The notes below the pieces were generated by a model that was given only the letters and a program-made list of their open reading frames with translations, made no database searches and had not been told where the DNA came from. The position numbers were made by a program, and so were the translations under genes. From Hyaloscypha bicolor E (Eukaryota > Ascomycota > Leotiomycetes > Helotiales > Hyaloscyphaceae): a DNA stretch of 64,000 nt. The stretch covers positions 255,353-319,352 of the forward strand of contig NW_020194620.1 of assembly GCF_002865645.1 (NCBI RefSeq), given 5' to 3'. Below, piece by piece: positions 23,038-34,575 of the stretch (position 1 is the stretch's first letter; each line of letters opens with the position of its first letter).

Positions 23038-25686
23038 ATTGACGGATGATTGTGTGGCTTGGCTTGCAAAGGAAGAAATAATGTTTTGTTTTGTTGATCG
23101 AATGACGACAGAAAACATGTGTTGATTGCTCAGAATAAAAGCTCTGGTTAGTTGGGAAATGCTCACTATATCAGTTCCTCCCTGATCCAGCGCAGAGGCC
23201 CTTTGGATCAATTTGATCCACTTTCTATCCTTACCGCCACGCTGTATACCTTTCCGGAGCCGCGATTGAATACTCGTTCGTACCTCCCACCAGTGGTAGG
23301 TATCAGGATCCGGCTGCAGGATAGGTTCGGAGCCGCTACCAGTCACATTGCCTCTACTATTCTGGAAACAAGTTAGGCTTGTAGCATGTCGGTCGCGGGC
23401 AAACTTGGAGATGATCCACCTTGGAACAGGCCTAAAATCTGATATATCCTGCTGTGTTATTAGTAAATCTGACATACCTTCTCTACCCGCCGCATTAAGC
23501 TAGCTAATTAATTAATGCAATGAACCTTACAGGCTTTATAGCTTGTAGAAGAGTAGGTTTAGCGATGTTTATAAGGCCTGCACGCTATATTTTGGCCCCG
23601 GAAATCCTGTAAGGCCCTATAATTATAGTGCTTCCCTCGCTATCAGGCAACAGCTCTAGTAATTACAAGACTTATAGCCTCGACCTTTATAGCTATTCCT
23701 AATTCTCAAAATTTGTAAAACTTTAATAAAAACCTTTCTAAAACTATATTCAAATTATGAAAATAAAATATATAAGTTTATAATATAAATTGCAATATTT
23801 TTATTAAATAAGAATATTAAAAGTATTTAAGGTAATTTAGGAAATAATAGTAATAATAATAGTAGTAATAATAGTAATAATAATAATGGTAATAATAATA
23901 AGAATATTAATAGCTTTATAATTCTTATTAATTAATTAACTTAATATAATTAATAAAGAAAATATATTAAATTTACTAATAATATAATAAAATATATTAG
24001 ATTTTAGGCCTTTAAAACGTTTTATAAATATTATAGACCGTATTAATAAGTATTAAGTAATACTAGTATTAAATTACTATTAATTTTATTATAATTTCAT
24101 TTTTCTTTCTTTATTCTTTCTTTATATAATTATTTTACTCTAAATATATTCTTAAAATATTTTATTTATTAAAATAAACGGCTTTTTTAGATTATTTGAA
24201 ATAATACTATTTATTATTTAATATTTAATAAAAATTTAATTCTTTTTTATTATTATATAACTTTTAAAAAATATATTTAAAATTATTATTTACTTATTTC
24301 TCTTAAGCTTATTATCTTTAAGAATTGAAAAAAGTTAATTAATAAACTAAAATATTTTATTAATAAGCTTAAATACTGAAAAATATAAAGAAGTTTAATT
24401 TATAAATTTATTAAAGAATTCTTATAAAAGCCTTAATTATTCTTATTATTATATAAAACCTCTTTTATAATATAAAAAAATAACTAGAGTTTTATATATT
24501 TTATTACGTTTTAAATAAAGCTTATAAAAGTATATTTCTTATTTCTTATTTTGTTTCCTTTATTAAAATTAAAGAATTCTAAGTCTAATATAAGAATATT
24601 ATATAAGAAATTTTTTAATTAATAATTTTATATGTTTATATTTCTTTAAATATTTAAATATATTTAAATTACTTTTTAAATTTTTTTAAAAAGATTAAAC
24701 TAATTATATTATAATATAAGAGCTTAATATTAAGTAAAATATATATAAATTTATTATATTAGCTATATTATTAATTTTATTATATAAGTCTTTTAATTTT
24801 TTAAATTAATTAAAATAAAGAAATTTAAATTATATAAATTAAATAATTATAATAAAATAAAAAAAAAGTAAAGTTTAAGCTTTTAAGTTTATTTAATAAA
24901 TTATATTATATTATAACTTATATTAGTAAATTATTTATTTATATAATTAAGTAAATAAAGATTATAAATAAAATAACTAATATTAAATAAATAAATATTT
25001 CATTTTATAAAACCTAAAAGGCTTTATATAATTATAAATTTCTTTATTATTATTTATTATAAAACGAAATATTATTTTTATAAATTATATATTTTATATA
25101 ATAAATATCTTTAAAAAATAATTATAAGTTTCTTATTTTTCTTATATAAGTTTAGTTAAATATAATATAAGCTAAGTTTTAAAAAAGTAATAAATTTATA
25201 TAATTTAATAAATATTATATTAAAACTATTCTTTTTATTATATTATATTATTAATTTATAATTTAGGCTTTTATATATAATATATTAAACTAATTAATTA
25301 AGAAATATATAAATTTAATTCTTATAAATATAAATTAATTTTAAAATATAAAAATAAAGTTTTTTATTATTATTTAAATAATAATATTTCTTTCTTATAT
25401 AATAAAAAGTTATTAAAGCTTAATATCTTTAATTAAATTATATAACTTATAAATAAAAATAAATAAAAGAATTAAAATTCTTAAAATTCTTAAAATTCTT
25501 ATAATATTAATAAATAAGAGGCTTATATTTAATAAAGCTTTTATTTATAATTATTAATATTTCTTTAATTTCTTTAATAAGTAATAAACTAAAAAGAATT
25601 CTTTTAAAAATATAATAAATACACGTAATAGCATATAAATAGGTATTAGATATTATAGATCTAGTTCTCTATTTTGGGTAAAGCTT

Positions 25687-25758
25687 ATAATCGGAATTAT
25701 ACAGGTAATCGGAATTATACAGGTAATCGGAATTATACAGGTAATCGGAATTATACAG
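25687..25758. repeat. 18-bp tandem repeat, four copies
   Basis: GTAATCGGAATTATACAG is repeated four times head to tail, with one base different at the start of the first copy. It sits in the AT island but is itself not A+T-extreme, so it expanded after the surrounding decay or escaped it. Confidence 0.9.
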
Positions 25759-26441
25759 ATTATATGGGATCATGTTTCCTAGTTAAGTAAAGCGCTTTGC
25801 AGGTTTGGCTAAGTACTAGGGAATATATAGGGAGATACTCCTAGCTTTAGAAAGGGGTATTAATTAGTCTTTTATTAGAATTAATTCTTGGAATTAGTTA
25901 TACTTATAAGTATTACTCTATAGCTTACTTACCTTAATTACTTGTATATTACCCTGCTATTATGTGCCTTACAAAAAATTTATTATAAAATAAGCTAAAA
26001 TAAGAAATAAAAAAGTATTTAAAATATTAAAACAAGTAGTATTTTTTTTAAAATAATTTTTAAAACTCTTATATAATTAAAGAACTTTTTAAATATTATT
26101 TAAGTTTTATTTTATTTTAATTTTCTCTGTTTTTCTTTACTAATATTATTATTTATAAAAGAGCTTTTTATTACTTTTTATATCTTATAAGTTTTTAATA
26201 TAATAATAATATATTAAATAATTTGGCCCTAAATAACTTTTTTATTTCTAGTTTTATAAATCTAAACTAATAATAATTTTCTTATTTTTAATTATATTTA
26301 TTATATAATAATTAATAAATTTAAAGGCTTATTTCTTTTAATACTAGTAATACTTCTAATATTAATATAAATTAGTTCTTTTTTTATAATTAATAAATAA
26401 TAAATATTATATAATAAAACTAATTAAAGTCTAATATTATT

Positions 26442-26446
<5 letters not shown>

Positions 26447-26538
<92 letters not shown>
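26447..26538. repeat. (AAT)n microsatellite
   Basis: An uninterrupted run of about 30 AAT units near the right edge of the AT island. Confidence 0.95.
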
Positions 26539-27121
26539 TAATAGCTTTAGAAAGGCCTTTCTTATTTCTTATAAAGGTTATATAATAGTATTTAGCCTCT
26601 TAATAATGTAATTTATAAAAGCCTTTATTAAAAAAAAATGAGGGTATATAGGGATTACCTCGCTTAGGAACGAGGGGATCAATCTAATACTACCCGTTCC
26701 TGACTATCACAAACCCCTGGAACGTCCTGGCACGTTTCGTTCAGTACGGAACATCGCCAAGCCTAGTCGCGGGGATCTGAATTTACCTACGCTGTATTCG
26801 GCTGAAAAGTCTGCCTCAAGCTAGTTTGCGGTGCCGCACTCATGTCCGGAACCGCCTCAATATCGTAAAGAGCGGAGCCGACTCCTCCCTTACACCTTTA
26901 CTGCGGAGCAGGATTGAACGATTCAAATCTGCGGATCGAAATACTGTACTGACAACGGAGCAAAAACCCGTGCAAAGAGTGGTCCCAGAACAGGGATCTA
27001 GATATTTGATATTGAAACCTCACGGCTCCATATCAAAGGAGAAATGAATGCTTTTTGATTTAAGTTGAATCTGTATACTCCAATGGCACGACTTTGTATG
27101 CTACTCATAGGAACGAAGATG

Positions 27122-30100
27122 TCATATAAGTGACTCGAAATGATCAACGCCCATCAAATCAACGTGAAAATTCTGCATTGCATCTTCCTCTAAGAATCCA
27201 AACTTAGCATCTCCACCTGTCTGAGCAAAACCGTTCATCTCAGCTGACAATCCAGAAAAAGAGAAGTCGTCGTCCACCGAGAATCCAGGTTCAAGCCATT
27301 CTTCTGAAATCCGGGACATTTCCGCAGTGACCATCTTCTCCCCGGCGTCCTTCAAAGCCTTTGTTAACACTTTGGCCGCAAGGAACGCCATATCAGACTT
27401 TCTGCCCAAGTACCACAAAGCTTCAACGCACGATTCACTACACTCTAAGGCCTGCTTGCAGCCTTTCACGGGATCAGTTCCATACTTAGACATTGCTGCA
27501 TCGGCCAGGAGTAAAGCTCCAGCTTTAGCAAACACACGAATCAAGACCTCAGTCCACGGCTCGGTAAGTAGGGCTCCTTGATTCATCGCATAATGGAATT
27601 CGCCTGCGTCAGGGAAAGATGCATCGTCCCTCGGACAGGAACATCTTGCCAGGTCGGCGACAGCATGTGATGTACGTCGGCGGAGAGCAGTGACCAGGCC
27701 ACATGATTCGCGCCAGCGACGCTGAGATTCGAGACCTAACTGGCCGCCGGTGTCGATAGCTTGGATGGCATCGGCGAGCAGAAGTACTGCAAGGTGCCAG
27801 TGTCCGGTTAGGCAGATGTACCAAGATTGAATCCGAGCGGGAAGTTGGTCGTGATGAGCGACGAGGTCGAGGATAAAAGGTCCATACAAGGCATTCCAGT
27901 ATTGATGCACATGGAGAGCGTCTTTTATGGCTTCTTCCAGCTGCTCTCCGTGGACATGTCTTGATATCAAGGTTTGTATTCGTGTGACTCTGCGGAAGAG
28001 CAAGACTTTGATGGGAGCAGCATCGGCGAGCGCAGTTGCTGCAGACTGGTACGAACATGGCCAGCGGATAGGTGGGGTCCTATTACGAAGAGCTTGTTCT
28101 TGAAAGAAAAACATGCTCCAGAGCTTTGAAGTACTTGTTGGCATTAAACGATCCGGAATATGTTGTTCCATCAGTAGGGCTTGACTGCTTTCGCCGTCAT
28201 GGCCGTGCCGGCATAGATAATTTGAATCAGGAGCAACTTCGAGATGTATATCGCTGTCTTCATCGGATACAACGAGTGGCCGGGTATGTATTGCGGCTGA
28301 GAGGGTGTCGAACATAACTCCGAGCCAGTAAAGCAGATCCACAGTTTTTCTGTCTTCCTGGGTAAGCTGTGCAGAGATGGAGTCAACTCCCGTCTTTATC
28401 CGTCCGCTTTCGTCTTTGGATTTCCATCGTTGTACCTTCCCTCCATCCACCTTGCATCGGAGAGTATGTATGTGGCGAAGTCCTTGTTCTAGGAAAATCG
28501 GGGGTCCATCTCGATCAATAATATCTTCGATCTCCCCGACGAGTCTGGTATGCGCTTCCCGATCCGTGGCCGCCGACGTGGAACCACTCTGTTCGTTATA
28601 TTCACTCTCTGGAGTCAAAGCTGTGTGTAAACTTCTTGAAGATCTTTTTCTGACTTTTGACCGTGGGGAGGGGAAGTGCTGGTCGACACCCAGTGGTTTC
28701 TGAGTAAGACCAAAAATGATGTGAGCAAAAACAACCCGAAATGATTCCACATGTGTTGCATCTTGAATTGCACGTCTTGCTTGAGCCCAAAGTGATTCTT
28801 GAATGATCCTATCAAACTCTATTGCTGGAGGTATAAAGTCGTCCAAATGATGGCTGGCGGTGCCTTGCGCCTCGTCGTTGACGAGATCGTTGGTCCCCTC
28901 CCATGGGGCCTTGTTCGTATTCACAGACTGAAATTTTTCTTGGCTCCGCTGGCTCGACTGAGACCACTGAGTTGCAAAAGCCATGATTGCAAGGTTTAGT
29001 GCGCTAGAAGCTGCCTTCTCTTCGGACCCGGTCAGCGGCCTGTCCCGAACGACAGCAGACTTCCGATCAAGATTGATGACCCGTCTACATATTCTGTTTG
29101 ACCAATCAGGGCCCCATTCGCGGAGCATTGATGGGTCCATTGAGTCAGCGCAGTTTGAAGTTAATGCTCGGTTGCCGTAAGGACACGTCCTCTCTGTCAA
29201 CCAGCATGATAGTGCATTTTCAAAGCTATCATGGTACACCTTCATCAAATTCTTAGTCATAAGACTCTTATTGGTGAAAGTTGCCATGTTTTCTGATATG
29301 GAGAAAGGAGAGATATCGGCTGGTGTCTGGAATGGTCGTTTCCTTCGCCTTGAGTTGCGAGGTTGTTTCCCCCCAATTTGAGAAATGTCAGAGGCAGCGG
29401 AAAAATTGAATCCTGTTGGGTTATTTGCCCCTTCTGAGTTTTTATCGTGGAATGGCTCAGGGTTGAGGGGCTCACTCCAGACGAAATTTGAGAATGGGAG
29501 TGGTTGGCCGATTTCTTCTCCATCAAAGGTCCTTCTGTTCCAAGATTGCGATGTGCTGGAGAAAGTTTTGGGACTTGCAGACACACTATCCCCTTCCGAA
29601 ATGTCATCGAAGTCCCATCGTGGCGAAGGAGGCCTGGCTGAGTGGTCAAGACTGACGACAGAGGAGAGTTCGCTCTGTCCACCGCCTGCACGTGGCACCT
29701 TTTTGGGAATTGAGGACGATGCGGAAAGAAAGTTTGAACGTTCTCGGAAACCATTCGATGACAGACTGCCCAGGCTCGGAATATCTGACTGCATTTCAGT
29801 TGCTCGCAGCTTGGTGCGCTTCGAAAATGGTCCTGGCCCATTGTTCGTTCGTCGGACACGGTCTCTCTCTTGTGAGAAAAGCCATACGAAGGTGCAATCC
29901 TTGCCAGTTTTTGTGCAGTTCGAGCATGGACCCAGAGGAAATGTTCCTAGGTGATGTCAGAAACCCCACAAGAGCAATCAGAATGGAACTCTAACACACC
30001 TCTTCCCCAGCTACCTTCTACATTACCATCGGCCAAATCATTTCCGAAATCTTTCAGAATGATGGCATCACACCCTTTTTTGCCTTTCCTGCACTGATCA

Positions 30101-30228
30101 CAGCTTCGATGCTGCTTTCGACCAGACTTTGATACCACGCCGGGAAGAGACTGATCTCCCCAAAGTACTCGTTCCACAGCTGAATCTTCCCACGCTGGTA
30201 GAGGTTGTTGCAATGCTCGTTTCGTCAT
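27122..30228 (-). CDS. Large Zn2Cys6 transcription factor
   Basis: Two exons (30228-30000 and 29946-27122) encode 1017 residues. The intron lies inside the zinc cluster: exon 1 gives CDQCRKGKKGC and exon 2 gives CSNCTKTGKDC, together the six cysteines of a Gal4-type binuclear cluster, with a 26-28 residue insertion between the halves containing acidic and Gly-rich sequence (DFGNDLADGNVEGSWGRG). After the cluster comes a basic stretch (QERDRVRRTNNG), a long Ser-rich linker, then a middle-homology region from about residue 330 to 900. The C-terminus is acidic/aromatic (FLEEDAMQNFHVDLMGVDHFESLI), a plausible activation segment. A divergent gene (hydrolase at 30952) starts 724 bases away, so the shared intergenic region could hold common control sites. 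No lesion seen; targets unknown. Confidence 0.9.
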
Positions 30229-30951
30229 CGTGAGTTGAGTTGTTGAAGCATGGAGGAATGGCGCCGGCTCCGTTTCTGGTCCCCAGATAATAGAGGAGGG
30301 AGCAGGTTTCGGGCTCGAGGGGTTAGAGTGCGGGGGGCGCAGGAGGAACAGGGGAGGTGAGAATGCGGGGAAAAGCCAGGGTCACCTCGGATGCTCGGCT
30401 GGGCTCACGTCCTATCGTATCTCGTTTAGAAAAGGGGGTGGGGGCAAGGCAAAGCGGAGCACACCGCAATATTCCATATACTCGTATCCCCAGCTCAGAA
30501 AGCATGGCCATGCCCTCTGCCCAGTTGCGAAGTCATTCTCAACGGCACTAACCGCACGAAGCCGTGCTTCATTCCAACCGCTATGTTAAAATTCGATTCA
30601 ACAAGGCCCAGTCTCGAGGAAGATTGCGGGGTCCCCTGAATTCTGCATGATCTGTGCACGCTAACCTGTTCCGGCGCTGACACTAGAGATCTGCAGCTCC
30701 ACAATGAGCGGGCTGCATGAAAACACAGACGGCTCCGAATCTCCATCGGAGCCGTTGGCCAAGGAGGTCTGCGGTTCCCAAAGAAGGAACCATGAGATGG
30801 GGTCGGATCACGATCTGACTACTTTTCGTTGCGAAGTCTATTCAATTATTGTCACATAATACCCTGCAGCTGCAAGTGTGGCATCTACCATGCTACCTTC
30901 TGTATCAGATATCTCGTTTCTGCAACTTCTCATCTCTGAAATACTCTTAAA
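30229..30951. promoter_or_regulatory. Divergent promoter region
   Basis: This stretch separates the leftward Zn2Cys6 regulator from the rightward serine hydrolase and must hold both promoters. It is rich in G/A tracts near 30300-30360. I see no convincing TATA box or named operator. Confidence 0.45.
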
Positions 30952-32342
30952 ATGGTGCAATTATCTACGGCAGTGCTTGATTCCCTCCGTCAAACTGTCG
31001 ATACCGCCTGCACAGACCAGAAGGCGGACATCCCAGGTGCGACCGTTGTAATTGTAGGGCGAGATGGCAAAGAACTTTTTGCTCACTGCGCAGGCAAGCG
31101 TGGCGTCAATAGCCATGAGCCAATGACCCAGGACAATGTATACTGGATTGCATCTTGCACCAAGCTGATTGTTGGCATAGCTCTTTTGCAGCTCGTGGAA
31201 CAAGGTAAAATCGCCTTGGACAACTCAAGCCAATTGGAGGAGTTATGCCCGGAGTTGAAAAGTGTCAAGGTTTTGCAAGATGACGGTACATTGGTGGAGA
31301 AGAAAACGGGGATTACTCTCCGAATGCTCTTGACCCATACTGGTACGTGATGGGACTCCATGCAAAGACTGATATGGTTCTGAATTTTTGTAGCTGGATT
31401 CGGGTACACTTTCTTCAATGAGAAGCTTCGAGATTATAGTTTTCCTGTTGGCTACGATGAGTTCTCCGGAAGTATGCACGACATGCTGCAACCGTTGGTT
31501 AACCAACCAGGAGAGGCATGGGAATACGGCGTAAGTCCAAATCCAGGTTGGACGAATATTGGTTAATAACAATGTCAGATCAACATAGATTGGGCTGGTA
31601 TTGCCCTCGAGCGAGTCACCGGAAAATCCCTTAACGAATACCTTCACGAGAATATCTTCAAGCCCCTAGGTCTCAGCGACATTTCCATGATTCCAACAAA
31701 GTCCATGAAGAGCAAGCTAGCCTACATGAACCAACGAAATCCGGACGGACCCTTGATGAGTCGGGATCATCCACTTCGACGGCCACTGGTGGTGGAATCT
31801 GCAGAGGAAATCTCCTCCTGCTTTAATAGTGGCGGGGCCGGCTGCTTTGCTAAACCTCGAGACTATTGCCGTGGGTCCACTGTCCCTTCTCCGTTGTCAT
31901 TTATCTTACCAGCACAGAGATCCTTGCGACACTTCTCAACAACGGAACTTCGCCCACTACAGGTGCCCGAATTTTGGCTGAAACAACCGTCGAAGAAATG
32001 TTTCGCAACCAAATCGAGAAGTTTCCTAACTTTGGGAGGCAAGGAATTCCAGCCGCGAAGCCGGACTTGACCAATGTTATCCCGGAAATCTACCCGGTTT
32101 CTGGAAATCCGGCTCAAGGTTGGGGGCTCACGATGATGCTGAGTAATGGGGGTGCAACTGGGAGATCAACCGGGGCCGGTTTCTGGGCCGGATTGCCGAA
32201 CCTATGGTGGTGGTGCGATAGAGAGAACGGGGTTGCTGGCATAATTTGCACACAAATCCTACCTTTTGCAGATGGGAAGGTTTTAGGGATGTGGGTTGAT
32301 ATCGAAAGCAAGATATATGGTGCTCTTGGAGCGGGGAATTGA
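30952..32342 (+). CDS. Beta-lactamase-fold serine hydrolase/transesterase (class C-like)
   Basis: Four exons (30952-31342, 31394-31530, 31579-31870, 31918-32342) give 414 residues. The S-x-x-K catalytic motif is present (S68-C-T-K71 in WIASCTKLIVG), with W-E-Y-G at about residue 175 as the likely catalytic tyrosine region. Other family marks are TLRMLLTHTAGFGY, PLGLSDISM and GWGLTMMLSN. This is the EstB/LovD-like clan of penicillin-binding-protein folds; members act as esterases or acyltransferases in primary or secondary metabolism. No signal peptide is visible, so it is probably intracellular. The third intron was set so that DYCQILATLLNNG is restored. It is divergent from a Zn2Cys6 regulator, suggesting but not proving a regulatory link. 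Substrate unknown. Confidence 0.88.
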
Positions 32343-32769
32343 GCTGCGTTAGTCTAAATGGGCGAGGGATAACCTCATTTGACCGGAGATTTTACGAGAT
32401 GACGATGCGAGTTTACAAGAAATAGAATGCCGTCCATAGTTCGCAATTCAAAAAGAAAGATTTTCCAGTTGCTTGAGGTTCCACGTAGCTGGTGTTTGTC
32501 ACAACTTCAAAAAGAGTGAAAGATGAGTTATAGGTCCCAATTTTTATAAACGAGACTGATTTTTCACTTCGGAGGACATACAACAATTGCCAGAGGTTAA
32601 ATGGTCCTGGAGAAAGAGCCCTCAAGCAAAATGTTCAGGCGACACATCCAAAACTTTATGCATGGGATTCTTGATAATAGCTTATTTCTTCAAAGAGGGT
32701 TGCCATAAAGGGCCAACTAGGCACAAGCAGCTCCTCGTCCCCAAACTTCCTCTCAAATCCACTCTCCCC

Positions 32770-34097
32770 CTAACCCTTTGCCTTGATATTAGAAACGTGC
32801 TGCGTAACCAGCGTGTTGAAATCGCTCGACCCATAGTAAATCGTATTCCCATCATCCGACGTCTTCCCACTGCTTAGCGTATCCCCGTACTGCCAGTACA
32901 TATCACCGGCAATGCCTGCCGTGCTTAGCGCCGTAGCTTGCCGTGGCCCTTCAACAGCTGTTTTGTTAGTGGTAACGCCATATTCTTCCAGGATACACGG
33001 CTTGCCGACTTTAACGCAGATAGCGCCGTGGTTGGCGATCCAGGGAGAACCCCAGGTTGTCGATTCGCTCCCTGTACTTGTTAACTCCCATTTTTCTCTG
33101 GTGGAGAAGAAGTAGGATGTACTCACAGGAAGAAGGATAAAGATGGAAGGTCGCAAAACTGATATCCTACAAAGATTGTTGGTTCATCAAAGCAGATTAG
33201 AGGGATGATTTTTAAGGGAAGGTACAGGAATCCTCAAGTTCGCCTCAAAATCCATCCCTTCACCGGTCGTATAAGGATAGCTCCCATCGCCCCCACCATT
33301 AACGAAACCCTCATCGCCCATCGTAATCATATGATTAGAGTCCAATGACTTAATGTACGCACTCGTCTTGGTAGCCCAATCCGTCACAATGCTGGGGTTA
33401 CACCCGTTGCACGTTGGTTCATTCGCTAACTCCCACGCAAAGATCGCCGTACTATCCTTATACTGACTTACGATAGCTTTGATGTAAGCTTGGTATTGTG
33501 CCTGGACTTTGGAGTTGGTGTACCAGGTTGTTTTCGTGGTGCCGTAGTAGGTGTTGTAGGCGGGCATACCGCCGTAATCGCCCCAGTTGTTCACGAAGTT
33601 GACGATTAGTTTTATGCCATGGGAAGAGGCGGACGAAACTACGTAGTCGAGGCGTTGGAGGCCGTTCGCTCCGGTATTTATTTGGGGCTGTTGGCCTGTG
33701 ACGAAGCTCTGGTACCAGACTCCTGAGGTGGTTTGCGTTACGTCGTTGAAGCCTGAACGGCACTTGGTCAGTTTCAAGGACTTCAAGGGAGGGGAAGAGA
33801 CGCACCCCAGACTCGAAGCACCTTTAAACCCGAGGATTGTAGGTGATCCATTACCTTGTCGACGTCGGTATTGGAGGTTAGGAAGCCGATCCAGTAGGCA
33901 TTTGTCCCTGCGAAGTAGACAGTTGAGCCATCGATGTTGAACTTGAGGCCGGAAACTGAGGGGAAGGTCGCTCTTTTCTCGAGCTCACTTGAGGTTGCCT
34001 CATTTTCGGCTTCAGTCTGGGTTACTGAGCTTAAAGGAAAAGAAGTAGCCGTTGCCAGGACCACTACCGACAATAAGAGGATCTGGAGTATTTTCAT
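32770..34097 (-). CDS. Secreted GH5 endo-1,4-beta-mannanase
   Basis: Four exons (34097-33806, 33752-33226, 33166-33127, 33071-32770) encode 386 residues, including a 40-nt third exon. A signal peptide (about residues 1-19) is followed by a short propeptide ending in a Kex2-type KR (LEKR). The catalytic domain begins [13 protein letters not shown]. The acid/base glutamate lies in WELANEPTC (about residue 209) and the nucleophile in the LEEYG motif (about residue 315). Other family marks are [18 protein letters not shown] and [13 protein letters not shown]5 mannanases of this type cut beta-1,4-mannan, glucomannan and galactomannan in plant cell walls. No carbohydrate-binding module is attached. 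The promoter has a TATA box and CreA-type sites. All junctions are phase-consistent and no lesion is seen. Confidence 0.93.
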
Positions 34098-34184
34098 GAT
34101 GACAGAACTTCACCAAGAATAAATTCAAGCTGAGCAAGAAGTGGAGACTGGAATCAAACCTGAACGAGAGTTATCTCATGCCTG

Positions 34185-34192
34185 TATTTATA
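34185..34192 (-). promoter_or_regulatory. TATA box of the mannanase gene
   Basis: TATAAATA on the minus strand lies 88 bases before the mannanase ATG, a normal position for a fungal promoter. Confidence 0.6.
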
Positions 34193-34246
34193 CAATCCCC
34201 TTAAAAGCAATGCCGGCGGAGAATAACTTGTCCCGACATCAGCGAC

Positions 34247-34269
34247 CCCCACTCCCCCCCCCAGCGGGG
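34247..34269. promoter_or_regulatory. Cluster of CreA-type (SYGGRG) sites
   Basis: GTGGGG (minus, 34247-34252), CTGGGG (minus, 34259-34264) and GCGGGG (plus, 34264-34269) all fit SYGGRG, the consensus bound by the carbon catabolite repressor CreA in Aspergillus and relatives. They lie about 150-170 bases upstream of the mannanase start, the expected arrangement for a glucose-repressed cell-wall hydrolase. Binding is inferred. Confidence 0.5.
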
Positions 34270-34575
34270 AAACCATGCTCGTCATATAAAACGGGATGAA
34301 AAATCCCGTCCAAACACTTGTAATATAGCAGAGCTACTTGCAGCCAAGTCGGGAATGGCTATTAGACAGGCTGTTCATCATTTGTGCTTCGGATAATAGA
34401 TGTGAGGATCTCGACGTTGGGTGCGGAGATTGAGGTTCCGTACCGAATACGGAAGTGAAATTCATAACTCTGGCACTTGCGCAACTACAAGCGAATGTCG
34501 AAGTTGAAACAAGCCAAGCTCGACCCTTGACCTCATTCTCAAAGTGATATTAATGTTCGTTTCTGTTATACTAAC

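Larger units (their letters stand above)
23530..26640. other. AT-rich island, probably RIP-degraded transposon DNA
   Basis: About 3.1 kb of very high A+T sequence with runs of TTAATTAA, TATAATA and AATAATAATA and no open frame worth naming. Small less-biased patches survive at 23530-23640 and 25620-25970. The first patch, containing TTTAGCGATGTTTATAAGG and CCTGTAAGGCCCT, resembles 44905-45010, suggesting both derive from one repeat family. The composition break with the flanking genes is sharp. Confidence 0.8.

Noticed and set aside
21197..34097. A secondary-metabolite gene cluster (monooxygenase, two Zn2Cys6 regulators, LovD-like hydrolase, MFS pump)
   Set aside because: No PKS, NRPS, terpene or other backbone gene is in the window, the genes are separated by AT islands and unrelated genes, and the pump is broken.
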